Assembly: GCA_021814615.1 (NCBI GenBank)
Contig: JAKAHZ010000010.1
Location: 1 to 48,157 of the forward strand
Direction of reading: 5' to 3'
Length of the DNA: 48,157 bases
Origin: Nitrospirota bacterium
GTDB lineage: Bacteria > Nitrospirota > UBA9217
The position numbers were made by a program, and so were the translations under genes. Below, piece by piece: positions 17,777 through 26,369 of this stretch. Within the stretch, counting starts at the first letter, position 1. The number at the start of each line of letters is the position of its first letter. Under the pieces are notes generated by a model. It was not told where the DNA came from. It made no database searches and was given only the letters and a program-made list of their open reading frames with translations.

Positions 17777-18844
17777 ATGGACCAGGCCATACTGAACCAG
17801 ATCCTCAACATCGCCTTCGAAAAGAAAGTCTCGGACATTCATTTCGAAGTCGACAACCCGCCGCTCTTCCGGGCGCGGGGCCATCTCATCCGCGGCAAGC
17901 TCGCCAATCTGACAAAACAGGATACCGAGTTCGTCGCCAATACGGTCATGGAGCAGCACAAACGCAAACTGCCCGACGACCTGAAGGAATTCGACACCTC
18001 CTACACCCTGCCGAACGTAGGCAGATTCCGCGTGAGCATTTTCCGCCAGCGCGGCAATTTGGGCGTGGTCATGCGCGTCATCCCCCACCAGATCAGTTCT
18101 TTCGAGCAGCTGAACCTGCCGTCGGTGCTCGGCAGGATCGCGCAGGTCCCGAACGGCCTGATCCTCGTCACCGGGCCCACGGGCAACGGCAAATCGACGA
18201 CGCTCGCATCGATGATGAAATATATCAACGACACCTTCGACTACAACATCATCACCATCGAGGATCCCATCGAGTTCCTCTTCACTTCGAGCAAGAGCTG
18301 CGTGATCCAGCGGGAAGTGGGCATCGACACAGAAAGCTTCAACGTCGCCCTGCGCTCAGCCATGCGCATGAACCCCGATGTGATCATGGTCGGCGAGATG
18401 CGCGACCTCGAGACCGTCGACGCCTGCGTCAAGGCGGCCGAGACCGGCCATCTCGTGCTGTCCACGCTGCACACCCACAACACGGCCTCTTCGGTCAACC
18501 GCATCGTCGGATATTTCCCGCCCGACGCGCAGGAGAACGTCCGGCAGCGGCTGGCGGAGTGCCTCACCGCCGTCGTCTCCATCCGGCTCATCCGCGGGAA
18601 GACCGGCGAGAGCATCCTGCCGGTGCTTGAGATCATGTACGCCACGACGGCCATCAAGGCCTGCATCCGGGACAACAAGCTCGACGAGATCGAGCAGTAC
18701 ATCGAGAAGGGCCGCGACGAGTACGGCATGCAGACCATGGATCAGCACCTGATCCAGCTCTGCCGGGACGAGCTCATCACCCTCGACGAAGCGAAGAGAA
18801 TCTCGCGCTCCAAGGACCTGGAACGCAAACTGATGTTCAGCTGA
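17777..18844 (+). CDS. pilT: Type IV pilus retraction ATPase PilT
   Basis: The 355-residue protein has the full PilT layout: an N-terminal PAS-like domain with KKVSDIHFEVDNPPLFRARG, Walker A GPTGNGKST (~133-141), the Asp box ITIEDPIEF, Walker B-like DVIMVGEMRDLET, the His box LSTLHTHNTASS and the C-terminal YGMQTMDQHLIQL. It is a hexameric cytoplasmic ATPase that depolymerises type IV pili for twitching motility. The family motif AIRxxIREGK appears as AIKACIRDNK. The ATG has GGAGG upstream. No other pilus genes are in the window; PilU is the alternative paralogue. Confidence 0.93.
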   Translation: MDQAILNQILNIAFEKKVSDIHFEVDNPPLFRARGHLIRGKLANLTKQDTEFVANTVMEQHKRKLPDDLKEFDTSYTLPNVGRFRVSIFRQRGNLGVVMRVIPHQISSFEQLNLPSVLGRIAQVPNGLILVTGPTGNGKSTTLASMMKYINDTFDYNIITIEDPIEFLFTSSKSCVIQREVGIDTESFNVALRSAMRMNPDVIMVGEMRDLETVDACVKAAETGHLVLSTLHTHNTASSVNRIVGYFPPDAQENVRQRLAECLTAVVSIRLIRGKTGESILPVLEIMYATTAIKACIRDNKLDEIEQYIEKGRDEYGMQTMDQHLIQLCRDELITLDEAKRISRSKDLERKLMFS

Positions 18845-18908
18845 CACGCCGCCCCGGAATTATTCGCCGCGATATCCGTCAAGCCTTCCGCGGCGCTGAA
18901 AATCAAAA

Positions 18909-18946
18909 GCCGGAGAGTTCGTCCTCTCCGGCCTTTCTTGTTTGCG
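18909..18946. terminator. Bidirectional terminator between pilT and a hybrid kinase (GGCCGG family)
   Basis: GCCGGAGAG (18909-18917) pairs with CTCTCCGGC (18924-18932), followed by CTTTCTTGTTT on the plus strand and by a T-rich run on the minus strand. The same stem recurs at 27929 and 37884. Confidence 0.85.
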
Positions 18947-19019
18947 CTCGCATAAGCGGCTGCCCGGTTTCGCTGTCCCCTGCCCTGCTGCCGACGCGCG
19001 CAGGCAGTGCCGTCCTTTC

Positions 19020-21200
19020 CTATACCGTGAGCGCTTTGCGGACCCGGATGAGAAGGTCTGCAGGCATCATCGGCTTCTGCAGGAGATCGAATCCCGGTTC
19101 GAGCAGCCCCTGCTTTCCGATGACATCGGCGGTGTAGCCGCTCATGAACAGCGCACGGAGATTCGGTTCATGTGCGCGCATGGCCTCGTAGGCCTGCCGC
19201 CCGTTCATCTTCGGCATGATCGTATCGAGCAGGACCAGATCGATACTGCCGCGGTTTTTCTCGAAGAGTCGCACTGCTTCATCGCCGTCGGCGGCCTCTA
19301 TGATGCGATACCCGTTTTCCGACAGCACGAGCTTGATCAACGCCAGCACCGCGCGATCGTCCTCGGCCACCAGAATGGTTTCGTCGCCTCCCATTGCGGC
19401 CGGAGCCGGCGCTTCCGCCGGTTCCATTGCCTGCCTACGCTGCAGCGGCAGGTATATCTTGAATGTCGTGCCCTTCCCTACCTCGCTGTAGACCGTGATC
19501 GCTCCATGGTGCTGTTTGATGATGCCGTAGGCGATGGACATGCCCAGCCCTGTCCCCCGGCCGACATCCTTGGTGGTGAAAAATGGCTCGAAAACGCTGG
19601 CCTGCGTCGCCTCGTCCATGCCCGCCCCCGTATCGGACACCGCGAGAACGGCATAATCCCCGTGGGCCGGAACACCGCGCAACCGGGCTTCCTCGGGGCT
19701 CAAGACCGTGCGTTCCGTCCGGAGGATGAACGTTCCGCCATTCGGCATGGCATCGCGGGAATTGGTCGCCAGGTTCATGAGCACCTGTTCAAGCCGCCCG
19801 CTGTCCGCATGCACGACAAGATCCTCGTCGCACAGCGCAAGGACGATGGCGACATCCTCGCCGATGATGCGGCCGAGAAGCTTTTCCACCCGCCGGACCA
19901 CGGCATTGATGTCGACGGGCTGGGGGCTCATGACCTGCTTCCGGCTGAAGGTAAGCAGGCTCTGTGTCAGACGGGCCGCACGCTGGGCCGCCTCCATAAT
20001 GTTATCGACGTTCGCCCGGAGAGGGTCGGTCGCGATCATTTTCCGCTGCAGCATGCTGCCGTAACCGATTACGGCGGTCAGGATGTTGTTGAAATCGTGC
20101 GCCACGCCGCCCGCCAGCGTGCCGATGGCCTCCATCTTGTGCGACTGGATCAGCTGCGACTCAAGCCGCTTCCGGTCCGTGATATCGATGAAGGTCACCA
20201 CGGCGCCGATCACGCCGCCGGTGCCGCCCCGGATGGGGTAGGACCAGTACTCAACGGGCATGGCGGTTCCCTCAGACCGCCAGAACACCTCGTTGTCGGA
20301 GTGGCAGCCCTGTCCGGAACGATACACGTCGTAGATGCGGCATTCCTCGAGGGGATAGGCCAAACCGTCGGGACGCTTGTGATGGAAGAGATCGTGTGTT
20401 CGCTTTCCCAGAACATCGGCCTCGCCGCTGAATCCGAGCATGCGGAGCGCCGAAGGATTGCAGAACGTGCAGAGGCCGTCGGTGTCGACGCCGTAGATGC
20501 CCTCGGCCGTCGAATTGAGCAGCAGATGAATGCGCTCTTCGCGCCGAAGAAGTTCCTGCTCAACGCGTTTGCGCTCGGCAAGCTCCTTGCGCAGGTCGGC
20601 CGTCCGTTCCTCCACGGTCGCCTCAAGCACATCATGGGACCGCTGCAGGTCGCGCTCGGCCTGGTGACGCCGCTCGATCTCCCGCTCGAGCGGCACAATC
20701 GCCGTCGAACGGAGGGTCCGCCAGAGCACGGTGCCGAGAACCACGGTGAACAGGAGCGCTCCGGCAAAAAGCCGGTTCCGGAGGGACCGGGCGATCTCTT
20801 CGGCCGCGCCGTAGCTCCCGACAAGGTCGAGGCGAAGCAGTTCCCTGCCGTTCATTGTCACGGACTTCGTGAGCTCGAAGGTGGACATGCCGGTTGGGAC
20901 CGGACGAGCGTATTCGCCGATGATGAAACCGGTCGGTGCAGTCGCGCGCACTACCAGATAGTCGGGGTGCCTTTCGCCCCACCGCTCGATAAACGTGCGG
21001 ATCGTTGCGTAGTCTGCCTTCAGCAGCGATTCGTAAGACGTATCGGCCATAAGGTCGATCTGGAGCGCCGCTTGCTGTTCTGCATCCATGGTGAGCACAT
21101 GACGCTGCTGCGCTGAAATCAGGAATGCTTCCACCAGCAGAAACGCCAGCAGAATCGCGATGAAGGCAATGAGCGCCCGCTGGGACCGGAACCCCGTCAA
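19020..21200 (-). CDS. Membrane hybrid sensor kinase coupled to a PhnD-like binding protein
   Basis: The 726-residue protein has a membrane helix (~8-28), a periplasmic region (~29-140), a second helix (~142-160), a coiled-coil linker, one PAS domain (~215-335), HisKA with H368 in [12 protein letters not shown], an ATPase domain and a receiver with D659 in LVLLDTIMPKMNG. It starts at a TTG (21200) whose last two bases lie in the TGA of the upstream gene (TTGA overlap), with GGTGGAG just ahead; translational coupling is likely. The obvious model is that the PhnD-like protein presents ligand to the periplasmic domain. There is no dedicated output gene nearby. Confidence 0.9.
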   Translation of the reverse strand: MTGFRSQRALIAFIAILLAFLLVEAFLISAQQRHVLTMDAEQQAALQIDLMADTSYESLLKADYATIRTFIERWGERHPDYLVVRATAPTGFIIGEYARPVPTGMSTFELTKSVTMNGRELLRLDLVGSYGAAEEIARSLRNRLFAGALLFTVVLGTVLWRTLRSTAIVPLEREIERRHQAERDLQRSHDVLEATVEERTADLRKELAERKRVEQELLRREERIHLLLNSTAEGIYGVDTDGLCTFCNPSALRMLGFSGEADVLGKRTHDLFHHKRPDGLAYPLEECRIYDVYRSGQGCHSDNEVFWRSEGTAMPVEYWSYPIRGGTGGVIGAVVTFIDITDRKRLESQLIQSHKMEAIGTLAGGVAHDFNNILTAVIGYGSMLQRKMIATDPLRANVDNIMEAAQRAARLTQSLLTFSRKQVMSPQPVDINAVVRRVEKLLGRIIGEDVAIVLALCDEDLVVHADSGRLEQVLMNLATNSRDAMPNGGTFILRTERTVLSPEEARLRGVPAHGDYAVLAVSDTGAGMDEATQASVFEPFFTTKDVGRGTGLGMSIAYGIIKQHHGAITVYSEVGKGTTFKIYLPLQRRQAMEPAEAPAPAAMGGDETILVAEDDRAVLALIKLVLSENGYRIIEAADGDEAVRLFEKNRGSIDLVLLDTIMPKMNGRQAYEAMRAHEPNLRALFMSGYTADVIGKQGLLEPGFDLLQKPMMPADLLIRVRKALTV

Positions 21201-22063
21201 AACTCCACCCCCGCCCGTTTCAGTTCCCGCATGATCGTCCGGAGGCTGTCGTATTCCGCATCTTCAGCCGGCACGAGCGCAGTGACGTCATTCCGGATGC
21301 CCGTGAGGATACTCCTGCCCTCAGCAGTATCCGCAAGATGCAGCATGGCATCCTGCAGCGCCCGGGTCGTATCGGCAGGAAAACCCGCCCGGACGACGAA
21401 CAGGTGGTCGGGAATGGGAGGAGTCGTCGCGAGGGAACGGAGACCGCGGGATTCGTACTGGAGAAAGACCTCTTCCTTCACCGCGCCGGCATCGAAAGTC
21501 CCTGCCAGGATGCCCATGGCGATATTGTCGTGATTCGCCAGAAACTTTACTTCCGCGAGGTCCTTCAACCGGATCCCGCTCTTGAGCAGCAGGTATCGCG
21601 GCACAACATGGCTCATCGTCGAGTTGGGATCGCCGAAGACGAATCGTTTTCCCTTGAGCTGGGAGAGCGAAGTGATGGAAGAATCCTTCCGGGCCATGAT
21701 GCGGCCGTGGAAGAACTTCCCTTCCTTGGTTTGGAACGCGGCGAGAATCGGCCGCTTCCCGTATCTCTCGGTGAGCTGAACATAGGATGCCGGCCCCATG
21801 AATGCGATGTCCACGATGCCGTTCCCGATGCGATGGATGTGCGTTTCGTAGGTATTGCCCACCTCGACCGCGACAGATTTGCCGATCTTCCGGGACAGAT
21901 ATTCGCCGAGGGGGGTGAACCGCTTCACCAGCTCAGAGGCTGCCAGGTAGGGATGAACGCACAGCTTAAGAGGCTCCTGCTGCTGGGCGGAAGCCTTTCC
22001 CGGGAGGGCAAGGGCAAGAAGAATGAAGGAAGATGTGACGAACCTGATCCAGCGATCGATCAT
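21197..22063 (-). CDS. PhnD-type phosphate/phosphonate-family periplasmic binding protein
   Basis: The 288-residue product has a signal peptide (MIDRWIRFVTSSFILLALALPGKASA) and then the PhnD/SsuA-like fold: LCVHPYLAASELVKRFTPLGEYLSRKIGKSV, NGIVDIAFMGPASYVQL, LKGKRFVFGDPNSTMSHVVPRYLL and GTFDAGAVKEEV. The ATG at 22063 is chosen for the GAGGAGG nine bases upstream; an ATG five codons earlier lies inside that ribosome site. No ABC permease or ATPase gene follows; the next gene is a membrane kinase overlapping by four bases. The protein therefore probably serves as a receptor rather than a transporter subunit. The ligand is unknown. Confidence 0.88.
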   Translation of the reverse strand: MIDRWIRFVTSSFILLALALPGKASAQQQEPLKLCVHPYLAASELVKRFTPLGEYLSRKIGKSVAVEVGNTYETHIHRIGNGIVDIAFMGPASYVQLTERYGKRPILAAFQTKEGKFFHGRIMARKDSSITSLSQLKGKRFVFGDPNSTMSHVVPRYLLLKSGIRLKDLAEVKFLANHDNIAMGILAGTFDAGAVKEEVFLQYESRGLRSLATTPPIPDHLFVVRAGFPADTTRALQDAMLHLADTAEGRSILTGIRNDVTALVPAEDAEYDSLRTIMRELKRAGVEF

Positions 22064-22379
22064 GAAGATCCTCCTCATGCCATCGAATCGGCACACTCCC
22101 CGGCTGCTTGGCGCGGCCGCTCTTAGGACGCATCTCAAGAGTCAGCCCCATTATAATGCATTTGATTTTCCGGAAGAAGAGAAATGTCGGATCGGGAAGC
22201 ATCCTGAAGTTGATGCTGCAACAGGCGCGGCAGGATGCGAACAGCGGCGTCCCGGCGCTTCGGCGGCTGCTTCGACGCTACCCGGAAAATACCCCATCGG
22301 AATCCTTGCAAATCTTCTTCTGCTATTGTAGTCTTCCAGGCGATGTTTTCCTGAACGGGAGACGCGATTCGAGGGGGCC
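22064..22379. other. Divergent intergenic region with AT-rich TATAAT core
   Basis: No gene is convincing here. The stretch ATTATAAT (22150-22157) reads as a -10 on both strands; on the minus strand it lies about 87 bases ahead of the PhnD-like ATG and is the best candidate there, although no good -35 is visible. Short open frames through this region lack ribosome sites and protein-like composition. Confidence 0.4.
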
Positions 22380-23135
22380 ATGAACGATTGGACAGGCAGC
22401 AGTGAACCGAAGGAAGCACAGGAAGCAAAGAAGGTTGTGCTCGTCATCGACAACAAGGTGAAGCGCCAGTTCTACACGAGCATCCATCTGCAGCGCATGG
22501 ACTATGACGTGATCACGGCGAGGACCGCCGAAGACGCCATGCTCTTCCTGGAACTGACCGTGCCGCTGGCGGTGATCACCAACTACGACCTGCCGGCGAT
22601 GAACGGGCTGGTCCTCCTCCAGTACATCAAGGAGAGCGAACGCACCCGGAACGTTCCGGTCATCATGTATACCTCCAACCGGGACCCCTCGCTCGAGAAG
22701 GCCTGCAGGGAATTCGGCTGTGCGGGATTCCTGCGCAATCCCTGCACCCTCGACGAGCTGTACGCCGCGGTCCAGAGCGCGGCAGCGGGCCGTCCCCGAA
22801 AATTCGTCCGGCTCTCCACGCGGCTCGAAGTGGTGGTCGAGGACATCGACGAAGACCGTCTTGATTTCATCTCCGACCTCTCCGAGGACGGTATGTTCGT
22901 GAGCACCACGAAACCGCTGCCCTACGGCAGCACGCATACCTTCACGTTCCATCTGCCGAATGCTCCGGGCTGGGTTTTTCGCGTCCAGGGCCAGATCCTG
23001 CACCAGCATTTGGGCGCCGGTTCGAGCAAGCGGCCGGGCATGGGCGTGCAGTTCCGCAAGATCGGGGACCGCGAGCGGGAATTCCTGAAGGACTTCATCA
23101 GGAAGGAAATGACCGGCGAACTCGCGCCCGAGTGA
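22380..23135 (+). CDS. Pseudo-receiver / PilZ domain protein
   Basis: The 251-residue soluble protein has a receiver-like domain (~17-130) followed by a PilZ domain (~138-245). The receiver has lost key residues: the phosphoacceptor position is N68 (ITNYDLPAMNG), the conserved lysine is N120 (FLRNP), and only one residue of the acidic pair remains. The PilZ part keeps the c-di-GMP-binding signature R140xxxR144 and D166-x-S168-xx-G171. It should therefore bind c-di-GMP but not be phosphorylated. A GAGGGGG site lies just before the ATG. Neighbours are a GGDEF cyclase downstream and a kinase operon upstream. Confidence 0.88.
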   Translation: MNDWTGSSEPKEAQEAKKVVLVIDNKVKRQFYTSIHLQRMDYDVITARTAEDAMLFLELTVPLAVITNYDLPAMNGLVLLQYIKESERTRNVPVIMYTSNRDPSLEKACREFGCAGFLRNPCTLDELYAAVQSAAAGRPRKFVRLSTRLEVVVEDIDEDRLDFISDLSEDGMFVSTTKPLPYGSTHTFTFHLPNAPGWVFRVQGQILHQHLGAGSSKRPGMGVQFRKIGDREREFLKDFIRKEMTGELAPE

Positions 23136-23686
23136 TGCCCCGGCGTCGTGATCGGTTATGCAGACTCCGAAAGAGGTGTACAACGAGAACGATCCGCGTT
23201 CCCGTTAGAAGTGAATGAGATACCGGCAAGATGATCGACGAATACGACCGGCACTGCCGGAATACCTGACGAATTCGAGCCGCATACCTTGAACGCAGGC
23301 GGCTGTCCCCGCCGGTGCACAAAGGCCTGAGAGAAATCCTCACGGCCTTTTTCGTTTTTCAGCCTTGTGATTACCCCGACAAGGAAACCGCGCTTCCGGG
23401 AACAAGAGCCTTGTGCCTGCCGCGCATTTGCTCCCTCCAACGAGACATGCCTGTGCAGCGACCTGCATTGCTTACCCTGTGAATCCGGCGACATAGTCCG
23501 GCAGAGGGATCGGCAGGCAACCGGTTGTTTTATCACGAAATGTGCAAGGCATTTAAATTGCAAAGTTTCTAAACTAATCGCCCGTTCGTCGGCGTTGAAT
23601 TGTTCACGATCGTCCCGTGGATCGACAAGACCAGGGACGCTTCTGATGGTGGTGCGGTTGTTCCGAAAGGCGGTATCAGGTCAGTC
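23136..23686. other. 551-base intergenic region with one terminator
   Basis: Apart from the hairpin at 23321-23360, nothing can be supported. Open frames here are short, lack ribosome sites and have arginine/cysteine-rich shadow-like composition. The leader of the cyclase gene is long and AT-rich around 23550-23580. I looked for a c-di-GMP riboswitch core and did not see one. Confidence 0.5.
23321..23360 (+). terminator. Intrinsic terminator downstream of the PilZ gene
   Basis: AAAGGCC (23321-23327) pairs with GGCCTTT (23344-23350), with an inner GAG/CTC, followed by TTCGTTTTTC. It sits 185 bases after the stop codon, so the transcript has a long 3' end or ends something else in between. Confidence 0.65.
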
Positions 23687-25279
23687 ATGAAAATCAGCAC
23701 GAAACTATTGTTGATCATTATCCTCGCAACAACCTTGATCGGCGCCACGGCCCTGCTGGGTGTTGTTGCAACTGCCAACCTCTTGGAGGACCAGACCAAG
23801 GAAAAATACATCGCCCTTTCCACCTATGCGATTGAGAAGGTCCACCGGCTCTTCACCCGGCGCGCCGAGGATATCGCCAGGTTCGCACGGGACCGGGTCA
23901 TCGCATCGCGAAGTTCGTCGCCGCGTCAGAAATCCGAAAAGCTGAAGAACTATCTGCAGCATGCGGGGTCCTACCTTCCCTTTGCCTCGATCTCTTTCTT
24001 CGATCTCCAGGGACGGCGTATCGCGGGCACGGAAGGGAACGCCGACGGAGCGCAGAGCCCCTTCCCGGCTTATCGGGCCGGCTTCATGCAGGGCCGCTCC
24101 TTTCTCCTGGAGGCAAGCCGCTCCGAACCATCAGGCGTCAGCGCGTTCCATTTCGCCCAGGCGGTCAAGGACGGGAGCGGCGCCCCCTTCGGCGTCATCG
24201 TCGCTGATCTCCCGGTCGAATCGCTACAGGAGATCGTCAGGCGCCCGCTGGGGCTCTTCAAGGTCGGCAGTCAATTCGCGGTGGACCTGATCGACGCGAA
24301 CGGACGCATCCTGTTTTCCTCGTACAACAAGGAGGGCGTCCTCCGGGAAATCTCGCAGATCTTCCCCGTCGTGCAGCAGGCAAGCGCGGAGAACGGCGCT
24401 ACCGGCACGGTGCTCCTCCCCGATCCCTCCGGAAAGAATGACCGCACGATCGTCGTGTTCGCCCGCGAAGCCGGGGACGCGACCTCTCCGGGCCGGGACT
24501 GGACGCTCGTCATCTCCCTGCCCGAACGCGCCGCCCTGGCACCCCTGATGGCGCTGAAGAACCGGCTCGCCTGGGTCTTCATCGCCGTCGGCTCCATTGC
24601 CGCCGGCATTGTTCTCATGCTCTCCCGGACCATTACCCGACCCCTGGCGCGATTAAGCAGCGCCCTCGCCGAAGTGGGGCAAGGCAATCTGGATGTGGTC
24701 GTGAAGGTGTCTTCCCGCGACGAGACCGGCCGCCTGTCCGCGGTGTTCAACAGCATGGTCGGTGAGCTGAAGCACCTGCATGGTCAATTGCACGAAGCCG
24801 CCTCGGTGGACAGCCTTACCGGCGCCCTCAACAGGAAAAAAATCGATGAGATCCTTCGCAGCGAAGTTGAGCGTTCACAAAGATACAACGGTCCGTTGTC
24901 GCTGATCCTCTTCGATCTCGACCACTTCAAGAGCATCAACGATACCCACGGCCACTTGAGCGGGGACGATATCCTGAGAACGTTGACCGGCGTCATCAAA
25001 GACAACATCAGGCGGACAGACTACCTCGGCCGGTGGGGAGGGGAGGAGTTCCTGCTGCTCACTCCCGGGACGACCCTGGAGCAGGCAGCGGAACTGGCGG
25101 ACAAATTGAGAAAACGCATCGAGGCATTTCGCTTTCCAGTCGTCGGGTCCGTAACCGTCAGTTGCGGCGTAGCCGCCTTCCGGGACAACGACACAGGCAA
25201 TGACCTGATCAAGCGGGCAGATGACGCGCTCTATCGGGCCAAGGACCGGGGTAGGAATTTGGTCGAGGTCTTCGGGTGA
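23687..25279 (+). CDS. Membrane diguanylate cyclase (periplasmic sensor, HAMP, GGDEF)
   Basis: The 530-residue protein has a membrane helix (~5-27), a periplasmic Cache-like sensor (~30-285), a second helix (~290-312), HAMP (~310-365) and GGDEF. The active site is GGEEF (451-455), preceded by an RRTD inhibitory-site motif (442-445) at the standard spacing, so the enzyme should make c-di-GMP from GTP and be product-inhibited. VSCGVAAF and the final ADDALYRAKDRGRNLVEVF complete the domain. The ATG at 23687 places the first helix at the terminus; its ribosome site is weak. The PilZ reader is encoded just upstream in the same direction. Confidence 0.93.
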   Translation: MKISTKLLLIIILATTLIGATALLGVVATANLLEDQTKEKYIALSTYAIEKVHRLFTRRAEDIARFARDRVIASRSSSPRQKSEKLKNYLQHAGSYLPFASISFFDLQGRRIAGTEGNADGAQSPFPAYRAGFMQGRSFLLEASRSEPSGVSAFHFAQAVKDGSGAPFGVIVADLPVESLQEIVRRPLGLFKVGSQFAVDLIDANGRILFSSYNKEGVLREISQIFPVVQQASAENGATGTVLLPDPSGKNDRTIVVFAREAGDATSPGRDWTLVISLPERAALAPLMALKNRLAWVFIAVGSIAAGIVLMLSRTITRPLARLSSALAEVGQGNLDVVVKVSSRDETGRLSAVFNSMVGELKHLHGQLHEAASVDSLTGALNRKKIDEILRSEVERSQRYNGPLSLILFDLDHFKSINDTHGHLSGDDILRTLTGVIKDNIRRTDYLGRWGGEEFLLLTPGTTLEQAAELADKLRKRIEAFRFPVVGSVTVSCGVAAFRDNDTGNDLIKRADDALYRAKDRGRNLVEVFG

Positions 25280-25430
25280 ATCTGCCCATGGGAAAGGGCG
25301 ACTATAGATTCCGGAATTTGTCTAGAAATCCCGAAGGAGATTCCTCCCGTCATTGGATTGGGGGCACAAGGAATTAGTCCTGGCCAGGAAAACGAACCGC
25401 GCGGGACCGCAATACACTATTAGCCATCTT

Positions 25431-25748
25431 TTACCGTTCCATTGGGCTTTCGGTCGTCTTCGACCTCCGCCAAGATTCCCGACGGCAGTCGCCGGCAATG
25501 GCCAGGTCCAGGCAGCGGCCGAGTCTATGCACCTCTTCAATGTCGCACCGCTCCCCCGCCTCGAGCAGCTGCAAATGTTCGATATCCACTCCTGCCCGCT
25601 GCGCCACGTCCGCAAAAGCAAGTCCCCGCTCACGTATGGTGGTCATGATCGCCACGGTTTTGGGACAAATGGCGCACTCTTCATGATAGCGGTCGAGGAA
25701 GGCCGGATCGGCGCATTTTGCCTTGAGGTAGGCCTTAAGACTCCACAT
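25431..25748 (-). CDS. HigA-like antitoxin (XRE-type) of a toxin-first TA pair
   Basis: The 105-residue protein has the usual N-terminal DPAFLDRYHEE segment of HigA-type antitoxins, then a helix-turn-helix-like region (ERGLAFADVAQRAGVDIEHLQLLEAGERCDIEEVHRLGRCLDLAI). The ATG at 25748 has AGGAGG seven bases upstream and lies inside the toxin gene, giving a 14-base overlap. It should bind the toxin and its own promoter. Cysteines in the CADP...CAIC segment are unusual and might bind metal or a redox signal. Calling it HigA is by family resemblance and order only. Confidence 0.75.
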   Translation of the reverse strand: MWSLKAYLKAKCADPAFLDRYHEECAICPKTVAIMTTIRERGLAFADVAQRAGVDIEHLQLLEAGERCDIEEVHRLGRCLDLAIAGDCRRESWRRSKTTESPMER

Positions 25749-26124
25749 CAGCGTACCTCCTGATGGCATCCGCGTCGATGCGGCTGAGAAAAACCTGGCG
25801 ATAGCGCATCGTCTCGTGGATGTATTCCTCGGGCACCCGGCTCGTGGTCTTGCGCAGCGCCCGGTACACGACGATGTAGGTTTCGAAGCAGAAGAAATAG
25901 AGCAACCGCATCTGGTCCCCCGACAATCTGATGCGCAGTTCATGGATGCCATCTTCCAGAAGGTCGGCATAGGGACGGGGCAGCGTCGGCCCCATTGCTT
26001 CGAGCAGTTCGAGGACATGCAGCACCTTCACCTGGTGCTCGGGCCGGCAGCTGTCGAGGAACTCCGAGACCGGGCAGGGCTTCAGGAAAGGATCGCAGAA
26101 AAGGATGTTCCACTTCTTCTTCAT
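25735..26124 (-). CDS. HigB/RelE-like toxin (phage Gp49-like family)
   Basis: The 129-residue protein matches the Gp49/HigB-type toxin pattern: a central ELLEAMGPTLPRPYADLLEDGIHELRIRLSGDQMRLLYFFCFETYIVVYRALRKTTSRVPEEYI. The part ELRIRLSGDQMRLLYFF is the family core; these proteins are ribosome-dependent mRNA endonucleases. The ATG at 26124 is the start that fits the domain, though its ribosome site is poor. Order is toxin then antitoxin, as in higBA. It differs from typical HigB by a longer N-terminal extension before the core. Confidence 0.8.
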   Translation of the reverse strand: MKKKWNILFCDPFLKPCPVSEFLDSCRPEHQVKVLHVLELLEAMGPTLPRPYADLLEDGIHELRIRLSGDQMRLLYFFCFETYIVVYRALRKTTSRVPEEYIHETMRYRQVFLSRIDADAIRRYADVES

Positions 26125-26187
26125 GGGACTTGGCGATAACCGCGGTGACGGGACCCGCCGTCCCGACTCTCCGACATTCGCGACCAC

Positions 26188-26217
26188 ACTATAGCATCGG
26201 GAATGAAGCGACTGCAA
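26188..26217 (-). promoter_or_regulatory. Promoter of the HigBA-like pair
   Basis: On the minus strand TTGCAG (26212-26217), an 18-base spacer and TATAGT (26188-26193) lie about 64 bases upstream of the toxin ATG. No clear inverted repeat covers it. Confidence 0.45.
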
Positions 26218-26320
26218 GCGGAAAACAATGGACGCTATGGTTTCCTTCCCGTGGCGGCGTGCGAATTGCCTTTCAGAAATATGCCGTGCCCGATGAATGC
26301 AGAAAAGCGGTGCGTGGCGA

Positions 26321-26326
26321 TATAAT
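26321..26326 (+). promoter_or_regulatory. Possible -10 of the Cys-rich small ORF
   Basis: A perfect TATAAT lies 44 bases before the ATG at 26370; the -35 region is poor. Confidence 0.3.
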
Positions 26327-26369
26327 TTGTATGATACGATCAGTTGAACAGTGCCGGGGAGAACTGCCT

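Noticed and set aside
18942-21116. Plus-strand open frame of 724 codons opposite the PhnD-coupled kinase
   Set aside because: Shadow of a clear kinase gene; composition and lack of domains argue against it.
22108-22383. Plus-strand frame of 91 codons ahead of the PilZ gene
   Set aside because: No ribosome site, overlaps the PilZ start, and composition is not protein-like.
23353-23680. Possible c-di-GMP riboswitch in the long leader of the diguanylate cyclase gene
   Set aside because: I could not find the conserved GEMM core or a matching stem arrangement by eye.
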